A DNA stretch of 64,000 bases from assembly GCA_022841545.1 (NCBI GenBank), contig JALHRF010000001.1:1-64000 (forward strand), in the 5' to 3' direction. Numbering within the stretch: position 1 is the first letter of the stretch; every line of letters begins with the position of its first letter. The position numbers and the translations under genes were made by a program. This document shows positions 35,816 through 45,209 of this stretch, in pieces. This DNA comes from Bauldia sp. (GTDB lineage Bacteria; Pseudomonadota; Alphaproteobacteria; Rhizobiales; Kaistiaceae). The notes under the pieces were generated by a model. It was given only the letters and a program-made list of their open reading frames with translations, ran no database searches and was not told where the DNA came from.

Positions 35816-38097
35816 CCCTCCGGATAGACCCAGACGGTGGGGTTCTCGACCTCGAGGGCGATCCCGGAATGGGGGCATTTGTAGTGGCTTGGGAAGACCG
35901 GAATCCCCTCGGCAATGATTTCGCCGGTCTCGGCATCGATCTCCGCTTCGCTGCCGAAGCGCATGCCTTCAATGACGAGATAGCCGAAGTGTGATCGGGT
36001 CGCCGCATAGCCGTGCTCTCCGAAGTCGCGGCGGAACTTCACGATGCCTTTTGTGGCGAGGACACCCAGCCGTTCGCGGATCGTATATCTGCTTCCGAGG
36101 CCGGCCTTGTTCTCGAAGGCTTCGCCGAACTGGGTGGACGTGTAGAGCCGCCCCTCGATCGCCTCGTCGAGAAGGATCGACAGCATGACGTCGCGCTTCC
36201 GATCACGCTCAGCGTCCTGCCTCGCGCCAACCTCCTGGCGGACCAGTCGCTCATTCATCGGGTTGATCTCGACCCACTGTCCCTTGACCTTGTCGATCAG
36301 CTTCGGGCGAAGCGCCGGTCCATTCCGCAGCTCGATCTCGAGCCGGCGGGCGGTGTCATCCTCGTTGGGCCGGTGCATGAGCAGACCCGAGGTGTAGAAC
36401 CCGCGAAGAGCGCTCGCCCCTGACAGTGCCTGGAACGGGTCTTCGGCGACGAGTTTGCGGTTCATCTTCCGGGTATGGTGGGCAAGGATGACGCCGCAAT
36501 CGGGGGCTACGGCCTCCCGCAGCACTTCGACACGCTCGGTGAGGAAGAACATCATCGCGGTGTTGTCGTTCTCGCCGCCGCCTTCAGGACCGCCATCGAA
36601 GAGATTGCGGATCGGATCGAGGCAGATGATGTCCGGGGGCGCCGCGGCGAAGTGAGCGCGGACGGCGGCGGTCGCCAGAGCGAGACCCTTGTCGTCAAGG
36701 ATCAGCTTGAGCTTCGGGGTGATGAGGAGATTGTCGCGGGCTACGGCAAGCAGGTCCGGCTCGAGCGGCATGGCCTGCATCCGCTCCCGGAGATAGTGGT
36801 ACTGGATCTCGGCCTGCAGGTAGAAGACGCGCAAGGGTCGCGGCGGCGCGAGGCCGAGGAAGGGCACGCCGGCGGCCATGTGGACCAGGAGGTGACCCAG
36901 GAAGTCGCTCTTGCCAACCTTGGGCGCCCCGCCGAGCACCAGCAGTCCACCAGGTGTCAGGAGGCGCGGTGCGATGATGTCCGCCGGCATCGGCGAGCGG
37001 TCGTCGAGCAGCGCGCCGAAGGAGAAGACCGGGATGGGGTCAGGCGCCGCGCCCCCGCCGTCGAGACGCAGGAGCGGCGGCCCGTTCTTTTCGATGTGCC
37101 GCGCCCAGAGCCGGTCGGCCTCCTGCTTCAGCCGCTCGACCGGCCAGGCCGGGCGGAGCATCGCGGCGTTGTACTGACAGATCGCTTCCCAGCCGTCGTC
37201 GGGGCTGATCCTGCCGTCATGAACGAGGCGGATGTAGTGGCCGATGGCGGCACTGGCGCCTTCGAACCGCGTCCATGGATCCGATCCGCCTTCGTGCACC
37301 GGCGTGGTCAGGACGTCCTGGAGGGTAGGCTTCGCGAGGTGTTCGGTTCCGCCAGGCAACTCCAGGCCGGGGAACGCCGGCATGGTTCGGACGATATCGG
37401 CGAAGTCCCGGAGGTCGCATTCGACGTCGGGGTGATGTTCGAGGATGGTGACGGCACGGACGAAGCCGCCCTTGTGATAGACGGAGCCGGCGACCCTGAT
37501 TGGCTGATGCGCCGAGCGGAAGTGGCGATCGCCGCCAACCTTGGCCGCGATCTCACCCCGGAGATCGCAGATCAGTTCGATATCCTCAGCTTCCGAGGGC
37601 TCGTTGAGCTTCCACCAGACATGGCATTTCTGGCGACCTTCCGCGGTGCGGCCGCCGCTTTCGACCAGCAAGGTCGGCCGGCCGAGATGGCGAACGAGGT
37701 GGGCGTACTTGGCGCCGATGTCGCCATCGTCGAGATCGACGACGATGGTTTGCATCTGGGCGACCTCTTCGGCCCGTGCCTGTCCCGAGTTGGCGACGGT
37801 GCCCGGGACCACGTAGACGGCCGCACCCTCGCGCCAGGCCCAGTGGGTGAAGGTGGCGAGCTTCTCCGCCGCGGCGGCATCGGCCTCGATCCAGATGTTG
37901 TTGGGCTTGCCCTCCTTGCCGGCGCCCTTGTCGACAAAGCCGCGGACCGGGATCAGCCCCTCGCAGTAGCTGAACACGACATCGAGAAAGACCTTCAGCT
38001 GCTCGACATCCGGTTCGATGTCGGCGGGATCGATGATCGCGCTCACATCGTTGAAGTCGGTCCACGGATTGAAATGGACGATGTTGTCCTCGCTCAT
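35803..38097 (-). CDS. Phage primase-helicase: RepB-like primase N-terminus plus RepA-like AAA ATPase
   Basis: TIVVDLDDGD; GGDRHFRSAHQPIRVAGSVYHK; Walker A LVLGGAPKVGKSDFLGHLL. Confidence 0.8.
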   Translation of the reverse strand: MSEDNIVHFNPWTDFNDVSAIIDPADIEPDVEQLKVFLDVVFSYCEGLIPVRGFVDKGAGKEGKPNNIWIEADAAAAEKLATFTHWAWREGAAVYVVPGTVANSGQARAEEVAQMQTIVVDLDDGDIGAKYAHLVRHLGRPTLLVESGGRTAEGRQKCHVWWKLNEPSEAEDIELICDLRGEIAAKVGGDRHFRSAHQPIRVAGSVYHKGGFVRAVTILEHHPDVECDLRDFADIVRTMPAFPGLELPGGTEHLAKPTLQDVLTTPVHEGGSDPWTRFEGASAAIGHYIRLVHDGRISPDDGWEAICQYNAAMLRPAWPVERLKQEADRLWARHIEKNGPPLLRLDGGGAAPDPIPVFSFGALLDDRSPMPADIIAPRLLTPGGLLVLGGAPKVGKSDFLGHLLVHMAAGVPFLGLAPPRPLRVFYLQAEIQYHYLRERMQAMPLEPDLLAVARDNLLITPKLKLILDDKGLALATAAVRAHFAAAPPDIICLDPIRNLFDGGPEGGGENDNTAMMFFLTERVEVLREAVAPDCGVILAHHTRKMNRKLVAEDPFQALSGASALRGFYTSGLLMHRPNEDDTARRLEIELRNGPALRPKLIDKVKGQWVEINPMNERLVRQEVGARQDAERDRKRDVMLSILLDEAIEGRLYTSTQFGEAFENKAGLGSRYTIRERLGVLATKGIVKFRRDFGEHGYAATRSHFGYLVIEGMRFGSEAEIDAETGEIIAEGIPVFPSHYKCPHSGIALEVENPTVWVYPEGIDD

Positions 38098-38861
38098 GAC
38101 ACGAGGCTCCAACACCGGTTGGACCACGGGCACATCTGGCAGATGTGGAAATCACGGTCGCGGGCGATGCGGGGCAGCAGTTCGCCGGCGTCGGTCGCCC
38201 GGAGGATCCGGACGGCGCGGTCGCTCATGCGCTGGGCGAGATCGGCGTCGAACGGGATCAGCTCGTGGTGGAGCTCGGCCGTGTCCTTGTTGATCGCGGT
38301 GAGGAGGGCCGGGTTGGCTGCGATACCCGGTACCGATGCATCCATGTAGGCCTGATAGAGCGCGACCTGGGAGGCGTAGACCGGCTTGGCGATGGTGACC
38401 CCGTGCTTGACCGTCTCGCGCCAGTTCCTGGCGTTCATCGTCTTGCATTCCCACAGCGCGGGAACGCCGAGTTTCAGGTTCTCCGGTGCGGCGGCGATGA
38501 TGCCGTCGACATGACCGCGGACCCGGCCGCCCGCGACCGAGAAGCCGAACTGGTCGCCGTCGGGGCGATTGCCCTTCCGGGTACAGAGGTCAAATCCTGC
38601 CGCCCGCAGCCAGCGGATGGCGAGGTCCTCGAGAGCATGGCCGATGGCGAAGATGCGCAGCGTCTGCCCGGAGAATGACCCGCCTTCGTCCCTCGGGGCA
38701 CCGGCGAACTCGAGCTGCAGCGCCCGCTCGCAAGGATGACCAATGCGGGACCCGCCGAGGTAGTCGCGCGGCGTCGTGGCGGCGTTCTCAACCACGAGGG
38801 CCGTATCAACGACGGCGTTGAGGATTTCCGCGAACTTCGGTTGGTGATTGTAATCGAGCAT
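38094..38861 (-). CDS. PD-(D/E)XK nuclease with Cas4/AddB-like cysteine arrangement
   Basis: GHPCERALQLEF; GHVDGIIAAA; ALWECKTMNARNW; ICQMCPWSNRCW. Confidence 0.75.
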   Translation of the reverse strand: MLDYNHQPKFAEILNAVVDTALVVENAATTPRDYLGGSRIGHPCERALQLEFAGAPRDEGGSFSGQTLRIFAIGHALEDLAIRWLRAAGFDLCTRKGNRPDGDQFGFSVAGGRVRGHVDGIIAAAPENLKLGVPALWECKTMNARNWRETVKHGVTIAKPVYASQVALYQAYMDASVPGIAANPALLTAINKDTAELHHELIPFDADLAQRMSDRAVRILRATDAGELLPRIARDRDFHICQMCPWSNRCWSLVS

Positions 38862-39154
38862 CAGAACGGCACCTCCGGGTCAGTCCTAGGCGTCGCGGCG
38901 ACGATGTCGCGCAGGGCCTCCTGAAAGCCGCCGACCGCGACCTCGATGAGGGTCATGACCTGATCCCGGGTCAGGTCCATCAGCCGGGTCTCCCAGCCGA
39001 TCTCCTCCATGATCTCGGCGACGAGCCTCATGGCGTCGATGATCGCCATGTGCTCTTCCTCGGTGAGGTCGATCATTGCGAACTCCTTCCTGCCGCGAGG
39101 GAGCAGACGCACATGCCGCTGTTCGATCGGAGCGAGTTTCATGTTCCCCTCCAT
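38861..39154 (-). CDS. Hypothetical phage protein
   Basis: MEGNMKLAPIEQRHVRLLPRGRKEFAMIDLTEEEHMAIIDAMRLVAEIMEEIGWETRLMDL. Confidence 0.6.
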   Translation of the reverse strand: MEGNMKLAPIEQRHVRLLPRGRKEFAMIDLTEEEHMAIIDAMRLVAEIMEEIGWETRLMDLTRDQVMTLIEVAVGGFQEALRDIVAATPRTDPEVPF

Positions 39155-40836
39155 CACGCCGCCGCCGCGAGCGCGGCCTCGGCCGCCCCGAACACCAGGG
39201 AGCGGATGGCGGTCTTGTTGAAGCGGAAGGTGAGCAGCGCCGAAGCGCGGTAGCGGGTGAGGCTGAAGTCCATCCGGCACTCCGGCGGGAGATACGCCAA
39301 CTGCCGGTCGGTCGGCGGCTGCTTCAGCCAGCTGCGGGTCTTGTGGGCGCTCTCGTCGGTTTCATTGGTGTTCAGCCAGTCGTCGGCCGCCGCGAGGCAG
39401 ACCATCTGCTCGCCGACACCAAGGAGCCGTGGCCGCTTCGACTGGGCGCCGCCGATCCCGTACCAATTGCCGTTGAGGAAGAAGACGCCCGCCCAGGCGT
39501 TGAAGCCGTTGGCGAGGAGAGCCGCGCCATCGCCGTGAAGGTCAGACCACTCGAAGCTCGACCGCTTCAACAGGTCGATCTCGGTCATGACGAAGGAGCC
39601 GATGGCCTCCCGTTCACCGCGCTCGGCCGCGCTCTCCCAGACGTAGCCACAGAGCGGACACTCGATGACGGCCGCGGGTACCGTGGCTGCACATTCCGGG
39701 CACTGCTTGATCGGCGCCTCGCCTGCGGCCAGACGGCCATCGAGATCGACATCCTGCTCGAGTGAGCCGTGCATCAGGCTCGACGTGCCGAAGTCGAGGA
39801 TGATGCAGTCGGTCTTGATGACGCCGGGATGTTCCTCGGGATCGACTGTCCTGAGCCCCCGACCGACCATCTGGATCATGGTCGACTTGTAGGAGCTGGG
39901 GCGGAGGAGAATGACGCATGAGGTCGGCGGGTTGTCCCAACCTTCCGTCAGCACCGCGACGTTGACCACCACCTGAATGGTGCCCTTGCCATAGGCGGCG
40001 AGCGTGGCGCTGCGGTCCACGTCCTTCATCTCGCCATGGACGACCGCCGCGGTGAAACCGGCGGCGACGAAGGCCTCGGCAACGTTCCGGGCGTGGTCGA
40101 CGGTCGAGCAGAAGACGACCGTCTGCCGATCGCCTGCCTTCTCCTTCCACTCCGTGACCACGGCGTCGGTGACCGGCGCCCTGTTCATGATCGCGTCGAC
40201 TTCGGTCATGTCGAAGTCGGCGGCCACACGGCGAACCTGTCTCAGCTGCTCCTGGACCCCGACATCGATGACGAAGGTGCGCGGCTTTACGAGATGTCCA
40301 GAGGCGATCAGCTCTCCGATTCGGATCTGGTCGGAGACGTTCGAGAACACCTTCCGCAGTCCCTTGCGGTCACCCCGGTTAGGCGTCGCGGTGACCCCGA
40401 AGATGCGGAGGCTCGGATTACGCTGGGCGGCGCACTCGATGATGCGGCGGTAGCTCTCCGCCACGGCGTGATGCGCCTCGTCGATGACGAGCAGATCGAG
40501 CGCCGGCATCGCCGCGAGATTGGCTTCCCGCGATAGCGTCGGCACCATGGCGAACGTGACCTGGCCGTCCCAGGATTTCGTCTTGGCGTCGACGACCGAG
40601 ATCGTGACGTCTGGATTGACCCGCACGAACTTGCTGCTGTTCTGGTCGGTCAGCTCATCGCGATGTGCCAGTACACAAGCCTTGGCATCGCCTCCGCGGA
40701 TCCTGTCGCCGACCACCGCCGACAGCATGATCGTCTTGCCGGCCCCGGTGGGCGCGACACCGAGCGTGTTGCCATGGGCGTCGAGCGCAGCAAGGCTGCG
40801 TTCGACGAATGTCTTCTGGCGCGGCCGAAGCAGCAT
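39154..40836 (-). CDS. DEAD/DEAH-box superfamily 2 helicase
   Basis: GVAPTGAGKTIMLSAVV; LLVIDEAHHAVAESY; VTATPNRGD; MIQMVGRGLRT. Confidence 0.9.
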   Translation of the reverse strand: MLLRPRQKTFVERSLAALDAHGNTLGVAPTGAGKTIMLSAVVGDRIRGGDAKACVLAHRDELTDQNSSKFVRVNPDVTISVVDAKTKSWDGQVTFAMVPTLSREANLAAMPALDLLVIDEAHHAVAESYRRIIECAAQRNPSLRIFGVTATPNRGDRKGLRKVFSNVSDQIRIGELIASGHLVKPRTFVIDVGVQEQLRQVRRVAADFDMTEVDAIMNRAPVTDAVVTEWKEKAGDRQTVVFCSTVDHARNVAEAFVAAGFTAAVVHGEMKDVDRSATLAAYGKGTIQVVVNVAVLTEGWDNPPTSCVILLRPSSYKSTMIQMVGRGLRTVDPEEHPGVIKTDCIILDFGTSSLMHGSLEQDVDLDGRLAAGEAPIKQCPECAATVPAAVIECPLCGYVWESAAERGEREAIGSFVMTEIDLLKRSSFEWSDLHGDGAALLANGFNAWAGVFFLNGNWYGIGGAQSKRPRLLGVGEQMVCLAAADDWLNTNETDESAHKTRSWLKQPPTDRQLAYLPPECRMDFSLTRYRASALLTFRFNKTAIRSLVFGAAEAALAAAA

Positions 40837-40845
40837 GACCTGGCC

Positions 40846-41487
40846 TCACCTCGCCCAGGTGGGGCGAATGCCCGCCGCCGGTGCCGGCTGCGGCGGCGGA
40901 GCTACGGGGTGTTGGGCGTGGGCCGGCGGATAGGTCGCCTGAGCCGCGCCTGCGTGGGCCGGTGCCGGCGCGTAGCCCGGAGCCGCTGCGTGGCCCATCA
41001 CGGCCGCATAGTCCTTGTGATCACGCGTCACCGCCGAGCGGATGTCGTTCTTCTCCTCGCCGTTGCTGTCGGTGCCGACATCGATGCGGGCCACGAACTC
41101 GATGCCATCGAGGTCGGCGAAGCCGGCAATTCGGCGGGCGTTCTGTGCCTCGGGCGAGTTGTCCTTGTCGGAGAGGCCGCGGGCCGAGTTGAGGATGCCG
41201 CGGACAAGGGAGCGGCCCATATTCGCCCAGTCCGGCCCCTTCGGGCTGTAGAGCCCGATCATCGACCAGACCTTCCGCCGGGCGAACGGGCCCTCGAGCA
41301 CGGTGTACTCAGCGTCGAGATAGACGGCGCCGGTCGTGCCACGCTTGGCGTAGCCGCTGGTCCAACCCTGGGACGGATCATCGAAGCCGCCCGGACGGAT
41401 GGTGAGACGCACCTTGGCAATGGTGCCCTTCGGGATCAGACTGGCGTTCTGCCGGGCGTCGTTGAAGTCATTCCATGCGTTCGTCAT
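40846..41487 (-). CDS. Hypothetical phage protein, possibly single-strand binding/recombination accessory
   Basis: MTNAWNDFNDARQNASLIPKGTIAKVRLTIRPGG; Pro/Ala/His-rich C-terminal tail. Confidence 0.6.
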   Translation of the reverse strand: MTNAWNDFNDARQNASLIPKGTIAKVRLTIRPGGFDDPSQGWTSGYAKRGTTGAVYLDAEYTVLEGPFARRKVWSMIGLYSPKGPDWANMGRSLVRGILNSARGLSDKDNSPEAQNARRIAGFADLDGIEFVARIDVGTDSNGEEKNDIRSAVTRDHKDYAAVMGHAAAPGYAPAPAHAGAAQATYPPAHAQHPVAPPPQPAPAAGIRPTWAR

Positions 41488-41502
41488 GGACAGTCTCCTT
41501 GA

Positions 41503-42387
41503 TCAGCGGTTGGTGGATGCGGACGGCGCGGTGCCGGCGGCCGGAGCCCCTGGCGCCGGGCGGCTGAAGGTCAGACGTTCAAGCGGGGACCGGCCGGGCT
41601 CGCCGATCTTGGTGATCAGGCGTCCGAGATGGGCCTCTTCGACGAGGTCGAGACGGCCGGAGCGATCCTTGGCGGGATAACCCCAGGGGTTCAGCGTCTG
41701 GCAGACGAAGACCCGGTGGAGATTCTTGTCGGCGTCCGCCAGCTCGGTCATCGTCAGGACTTCATCGACGATGCCGGGCAGCTCCAGACCGGTCTTCGCC
41801 CCGTCGATCTGCGGCACGAAGATCTTGCGGTTGAAGTCGTCGAGCTTCTCATCGAGGATGCCGACGAAGAACACGTCCTTGGCGCGGGTGTGTTGGAGGT
41901 GCGTGATCCAGCCGATCATCTCGCGGCCATGAAGGCCGTAGGCGCCACGGACGTCCGGCTTGCCGGTCTTCTCCGAGAACGCCTCGGGCTGTTCCTTGGC
42001 CCACTGGAAGCACAGGCGGCCGGCGACGGTGATCGAGTCGACGAAGATCGCGGCGTACTTCTCGAGCGCGGCCGGATCGCCGAACTTCGCGACAGCCTCG
42101 TCGAAGTGCCGCTGGCTGTAGGGACGGCCATCCGGGATCGCCGGGTTGGGCCCACCGATGAACACCGCGAAGTCGCGGCACTCATCCCATGTGCGCGGGC
42201 GGATCGTATCGCCGCTCCATCCCTCGACGGCGAGATCGCCCGCCTCGAGGTCATAGAACAGCGTGGATTCCGGCGGCAGGGTCCAGAGCAGGCTCGTTTT
42301 GCCCATGCCGCTCTTGCCGAAGATTGCGGCCTTGACGCCGCGCCGCTCGGCGAGGCGCTGGTCGGCGAGAATGATCGGCAGGCTCAT
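41503..42387 (-). CDS. ATP-binding protein, Sak4-like phage recombination ATPase
   Basis: KAAIFGKSGMGKTSLLWTLP Walker A; AIFVDSITVAGR. Confidence 0.75.
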   Translation of the reverse strand: MSLPIILADQRLAERRGVKAAIFGKSGMGKTSLLWTLPPESTLFYDLEAGDLAVEGWSGDTIRPRTWDECRDFAVFIGGPNPAIPDGRPYSQRHFDEAVAKFGDPAALEKYAAIFVDSITVAGRLCFQWAKEQPEAFSEKTGKPDVRGAYGLHGREMIGWITHLQHTRAKDVFFVGILDEKLDDFNRKIFVPQIDGAKTGLELPGIVDEVLTMTELADADKNLHRVFVCQTLNPWGYPAKDRSGRLDLVEEAHLGRLITKIGEPGRSPLERLTFSRPAPGAPAAGTAPSASTNR

Positions 42388-42899
42388 GGCGACCCCCGCC
42401 CGTGTCCTGACGTTGCCGACTGGCCGGCCCGCATTTCGATCCGATAGGAGGGCTTGCCGGTCTCGACCCGGCGCGCCGGCAGGAACAACTCTCGGACCGG
42501 CCGGGGCCAGTTGGCGAAGGCCGCCTCGGAGACATCGAGTCTGGTCTTGACGTAGTCGGACGGATCGTCACCCCAGCTCTGGCGGATGATCTCGGCGGCG
42601 TGGCGGAGCTTGTCCTGGTCCCACTTCACCCGCTTCGGCAGGTCGGCGATGACGACGAAGCCATTGTCGTTGAAGCGGACGGTACCGGCGTCCTTTCCGG
42701 CCTCGGCGCGGCACTGCTGGGCGCGCGGCCCGTAACGCCGGTCGAGCGCCGCGTCGAGCGCCTCTTCGACTCGGCGAAGCGCCGCCTTCTGGGTGGCGAG
42801 ATCATCGATCAGGCAGGCGAGTTCCGGGGCAGAGAGGGCGGCGATGTCCGGGATCGTCAGATCCCGGATCTGCTCGGTGATGACGACGGGGGGGTTCAT
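42384..42899 (-). CDS. Hypothetical phage protein
   Basis: MNPPVVITEQIRDLTIPDIAALSAPELACLIDDLATQKAALRRVEEALDAALDRRYG; overlaps next gene. Confidence 0.65.
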   Translation of the reverse strand: MNPPVVITEQIRDLTIPDIAALSAPELACLIDDLATQKAALRRVEEALDAALDRRYGPRAQQCRAEAGKDAGTVRFNDNGFVVIADLPKRVKWDQDKLRHAAEIIRQSWGDDPSDYVKTRLDVSEAAFANWPRPVRELFLPARRVETGKPSYRIEMRAGQSATSGHGRGSP

Positions 42900-42910
42900 G
42901 ACGGACACCC

Positions 42911-43276
42911 TCACGCCGCGAGCGCCAGGGCCGGTGCGATCGGTGCCAGGCAGGCCCTCGTGGCAATCCGCCGGCGACCGCTGGCCCGCACCGCGATGTA
43001 GAGGGCGTCGTCCGGACCGAGCCGCTTCTGGACCGGATGCACGAGGCCCTGGTCCGTCGCCGCCATCACGCGACGCGCAATTTTGACCAGGCGCTGGCGC
43101 TCCTTGGCATCGCCGATCCGTCCACTCTCGCATCGGTCGAACGCCAGATGGCCGCGGTAGTAGACGACAGGGTCGCCTGCTTCGGCGTTGACCAGCCAGT
43201 CGACGAAGCCGTTCTCGTCGAGCGCGACCTCCAGAAGCGCGGGTGGGTGGATGGAAGGGCGAAGGAATCCCGGCAT
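42911..43276 (-). CDS. Hypothetical phage protein
   Basis: Collinear 121 aa ORF. Confidence 0.6.
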   Translation of the reverse strand: MPGFLRPSIHPPALLEVALDENGFVDWLVNAEAGDPVVYYRGHLAFDRCESGRIGDAKERQRLVKIARRVMAATDQGLVHPVQKRLGPDDALYIAVRASGRRRIATRACLAPIAPALALAA

Positions 43277-43295
43277 GAGGCAAACCTCTCGGCTT

Positions 43296-43321
43296 CGGCC
43301 GGGAGGGGAGGCTCCCGGCCG
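43296..43321. terminator. Strong hairpin between sigma-like gene and downstream early genes
   Basis: CGGCCGGGAG-GGGAGG-CTCCCGGCCG, perfect 10 bp arms. Confidence 0.5.
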
Positions 43322-43431
43322 TCGGTGTGACTGGTTTCGGTCTGGTGCGGGTGGAGCGACCGGCCCGGTCGTCCCCTGCTACTGATCAGGTAGCGATAGA
43401 GAGGCCGATCTTTCCCAGGAGGGGTGGGGGG

Positions 43432-44031
43432 TCAGTCGAGGAAACGAAGATCGACGAGGCCGGCGGCCATCATCCGGTAGCGAACCTCACGAAGCCGCCG
43501 ATAGAATTCGCTGGTCGACAGGCCCGCTGCGCGCTGCGCCTCGGCGATCTCACCCTCGGCCGTGATCGCTAGGCCGGCCACCGACCTGAGCTCTGCCGGA
43601 AGCGTGGTCATGAAACGATGCATGGCCTGGACATAGAGGATGTCGTCGGCGCTCGGTGCGGAAGGATCGATGACGGACTCGAGGACATCGTCTCGGTCCC
43701 GGTCATCGTCGGGATCGGTCGTCTCATCCGACCACGCACTGAGGCGACGACGGTCCTCGGCATAGCCATCGGCTATCCCCTGGGCAGCCTGGCGGGCTAC
43801 CCGGTGTGCGAAGGGCGTCCATGGTCCGCGCGCCACGTCGAAGAAGCGCCGGCGTTCGAGGAGTGCCAGAAGCAACTGCTGCTCCGCATCCTGCCGGTCG
43901 GTCGGGCAGAGCCGGAGGGTTCGCGCGATGCGGCGCGCCTGATAGGCGGCGGCCGCCATCATGATGTGGAGCGTGGGGCCGTCGAGATCAGGCGGTTCGG
44001 TCTCGTGGTCGATGTGCGCCGGCTCGGACAT
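43432..44031 (-). CDS. Sigma-70-like protein
   Basis: RLCPTDRQDAEQQLLLALLERRRFFDVARGPWTPFAHRVARQAAQGIADGYAEDRRRLS; C-terminal AGLSTSEFYRRLREVRYRM. Confidence 0.65.
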   Translation of the reverse strand: MSEPAHIDHETEPPDLDGPTLHIMMAAAAYQARRIARTLRLCPTDRQDAEQQLLLALLERRRFFDVARGPWTPFAHRVARQAAQGIADGYAEDRRRLSAWSDETTDPDDDRDRDDVLESVIDPSAPSADDILYVQAMHRFMTTLPAELRSVAGLAITAEGEIAEAQRAAGLSTSEFYRRLREVRYRMMAAGLVDLRFLD

Positions 44032-44136
44032 GATTCACTCCCTGATGGTGCCGCGGCCTTCGCGCCACGTTGAACAGACTCTTCCTGTTCCCCGACGAGG
44101 TCGCCGAGGTTGAACTCAAATCGAAATTGGGACGGA

Positions 44137-44418
44137 CTAGCTGCTGCCGCGCGCCTTGAACTCGCGGTAAACGGAAACCGCGAGTTCGAGGTCACCCTGC
44201 ATGTCGGGGGGCAGGCGCCTCGCCTCGATGAAGGCGCGGTCCGTCGGAATCCCGAGCCGTTCGCAGGCGGCGATGATCAGCGAGTCCTTCGGCGCCAGCT
44301 CAAGCCCGCGCTCGATGCGGGACCAGTAGGCGGTCGAGATGTCTATCGAGCGCGAGAAATCCTTGAGCGAGATTCCCGCCCGTTCCCGTTCGCCGCGGAC
44401 CCACGGTCCAAAGGCCAT
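44137..44418 (-). CDS. XRE-family HTH regulator
   Basis: RGERERAGISLKDFSRSIDISTAYWSRIERGLELAPKDSL. Confidence 0.8.
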   Translation of the reverse strand: MAFGPWVRGERERAGISLKDFSRSIDISTAYWSRIERGLELAPKDSLIIAACERLGIPTDRAFIEARRLPPDMQGDLELAVSVYREFKARGSS

Positions 44419-44431
44419 GATCGTGCTCCCC

Positions 44432-45175
44432 TTAAAGACCTGACCAGGCACGATGGCCACGAAGTAGATCGTAGCGTTCGAGCCTTACCTGGATGAAGCT
44501 CTGCGAGACGGCGTAGCGCTCGGCGAGGGTGAAGATGGCCTCTTCGACGACCTCGGTCTCGAGCGTCGTCCCGTCATAGGCCGGCGCCCCGGACAGGACC
44601 GTGGATGGACGGCCAGAGGCCGGAAAGCGGTGCTGCTTCGCCTGCCGCTGCCAGTCGACCCGAAGCAGCCACGGCGGTACCAGGAGCGCTCCCATCAGCT
44701 CGTTGGCCCGGACCTCGCGCGGGTCGCGGCGGTTCTTCATCCCGTCGAACCCTGACCGCACCGGCGCATTGGGCGGGATCAGGATCCAGCCCGGCGCGTC
44801 GAAGACGAGGTGGCCGATCTCGTGGGCAATGGTCGAACGTAAGAGCGTGTCGGAGCCCTCGAGCATCGGGCCGTTGACCGACACGAGCACGCAGTCCGGC
44901 GAGGCCTTGTCGTACTCGGTGACGCCCATCACCTGCCGGCCCGCTCGATTGACGACGCGGTGATCGAGATCCCAGTCGGCATCGAAGGCGATGCCGTTGA
45001 TCTCGAGCCGTGACAGGTGCTCGCCGATGTCGCCAAGGGGAACCCGACGCTCGAGGCTGTCACCAGTGAGCTGGCTCCGGAGGGACTTGGCAACGGCCCA
45101 GATCTCGGCCGCTGACAGCCGCTCCGGCGTCGCGGTGAATTGCGAATGACGATAGGTGGCGGTGATAGGAGACAT
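44432..45175 (-). CDS. ImmA/IrrE family metallopeptidase
   Basis: TIAHEIGHLVFDAPG (HEXXH) and adjacency to XRE gene. Confidence 0.85.
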   Translation of the reverse strand: MSPITATYRHSQFTATPERLSAAEIWAVAKSLRSQLTGDSLERRVPLGDIGEHLSRLEINGIAFDADWDLDHRVVNRAGRQVMGVTEYDKASPDCVLVSVNGPMLEGSDTLLRSTIAHEIGHLVFDAPGWILIPPNAPVRSGFDGMKNRRDPREVRANELMGALLVPPWLLRVDWQRQAKQHRFPASGRPSTVLSGAPAYDGTTLETEVVEEAIFTLAERYAVSQSFIQVRLERYDLLRGHRAWSGL

Positions 45176-45194
45176 CGGACGCTCCAAGGAATAT

Positions 45195-45209
45195 GTTCCT
45201 CTTTTGTTC
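45195..45209. promoter_or_regulatory. LexA-type SOS box, GTTC-N7-GTTC
   Basis: GTTCCTCTTTTGTTC, 20 nt upstream of the ImmA ATG. Confidence 0.6.

Noticed and set aside
36475-38349. 624 aa plus-strand ORF opposite the primase-helicase
   Set aside because: Antisense shadow; the minus strand encodes a protein with recognisable primase and AAA motifs.
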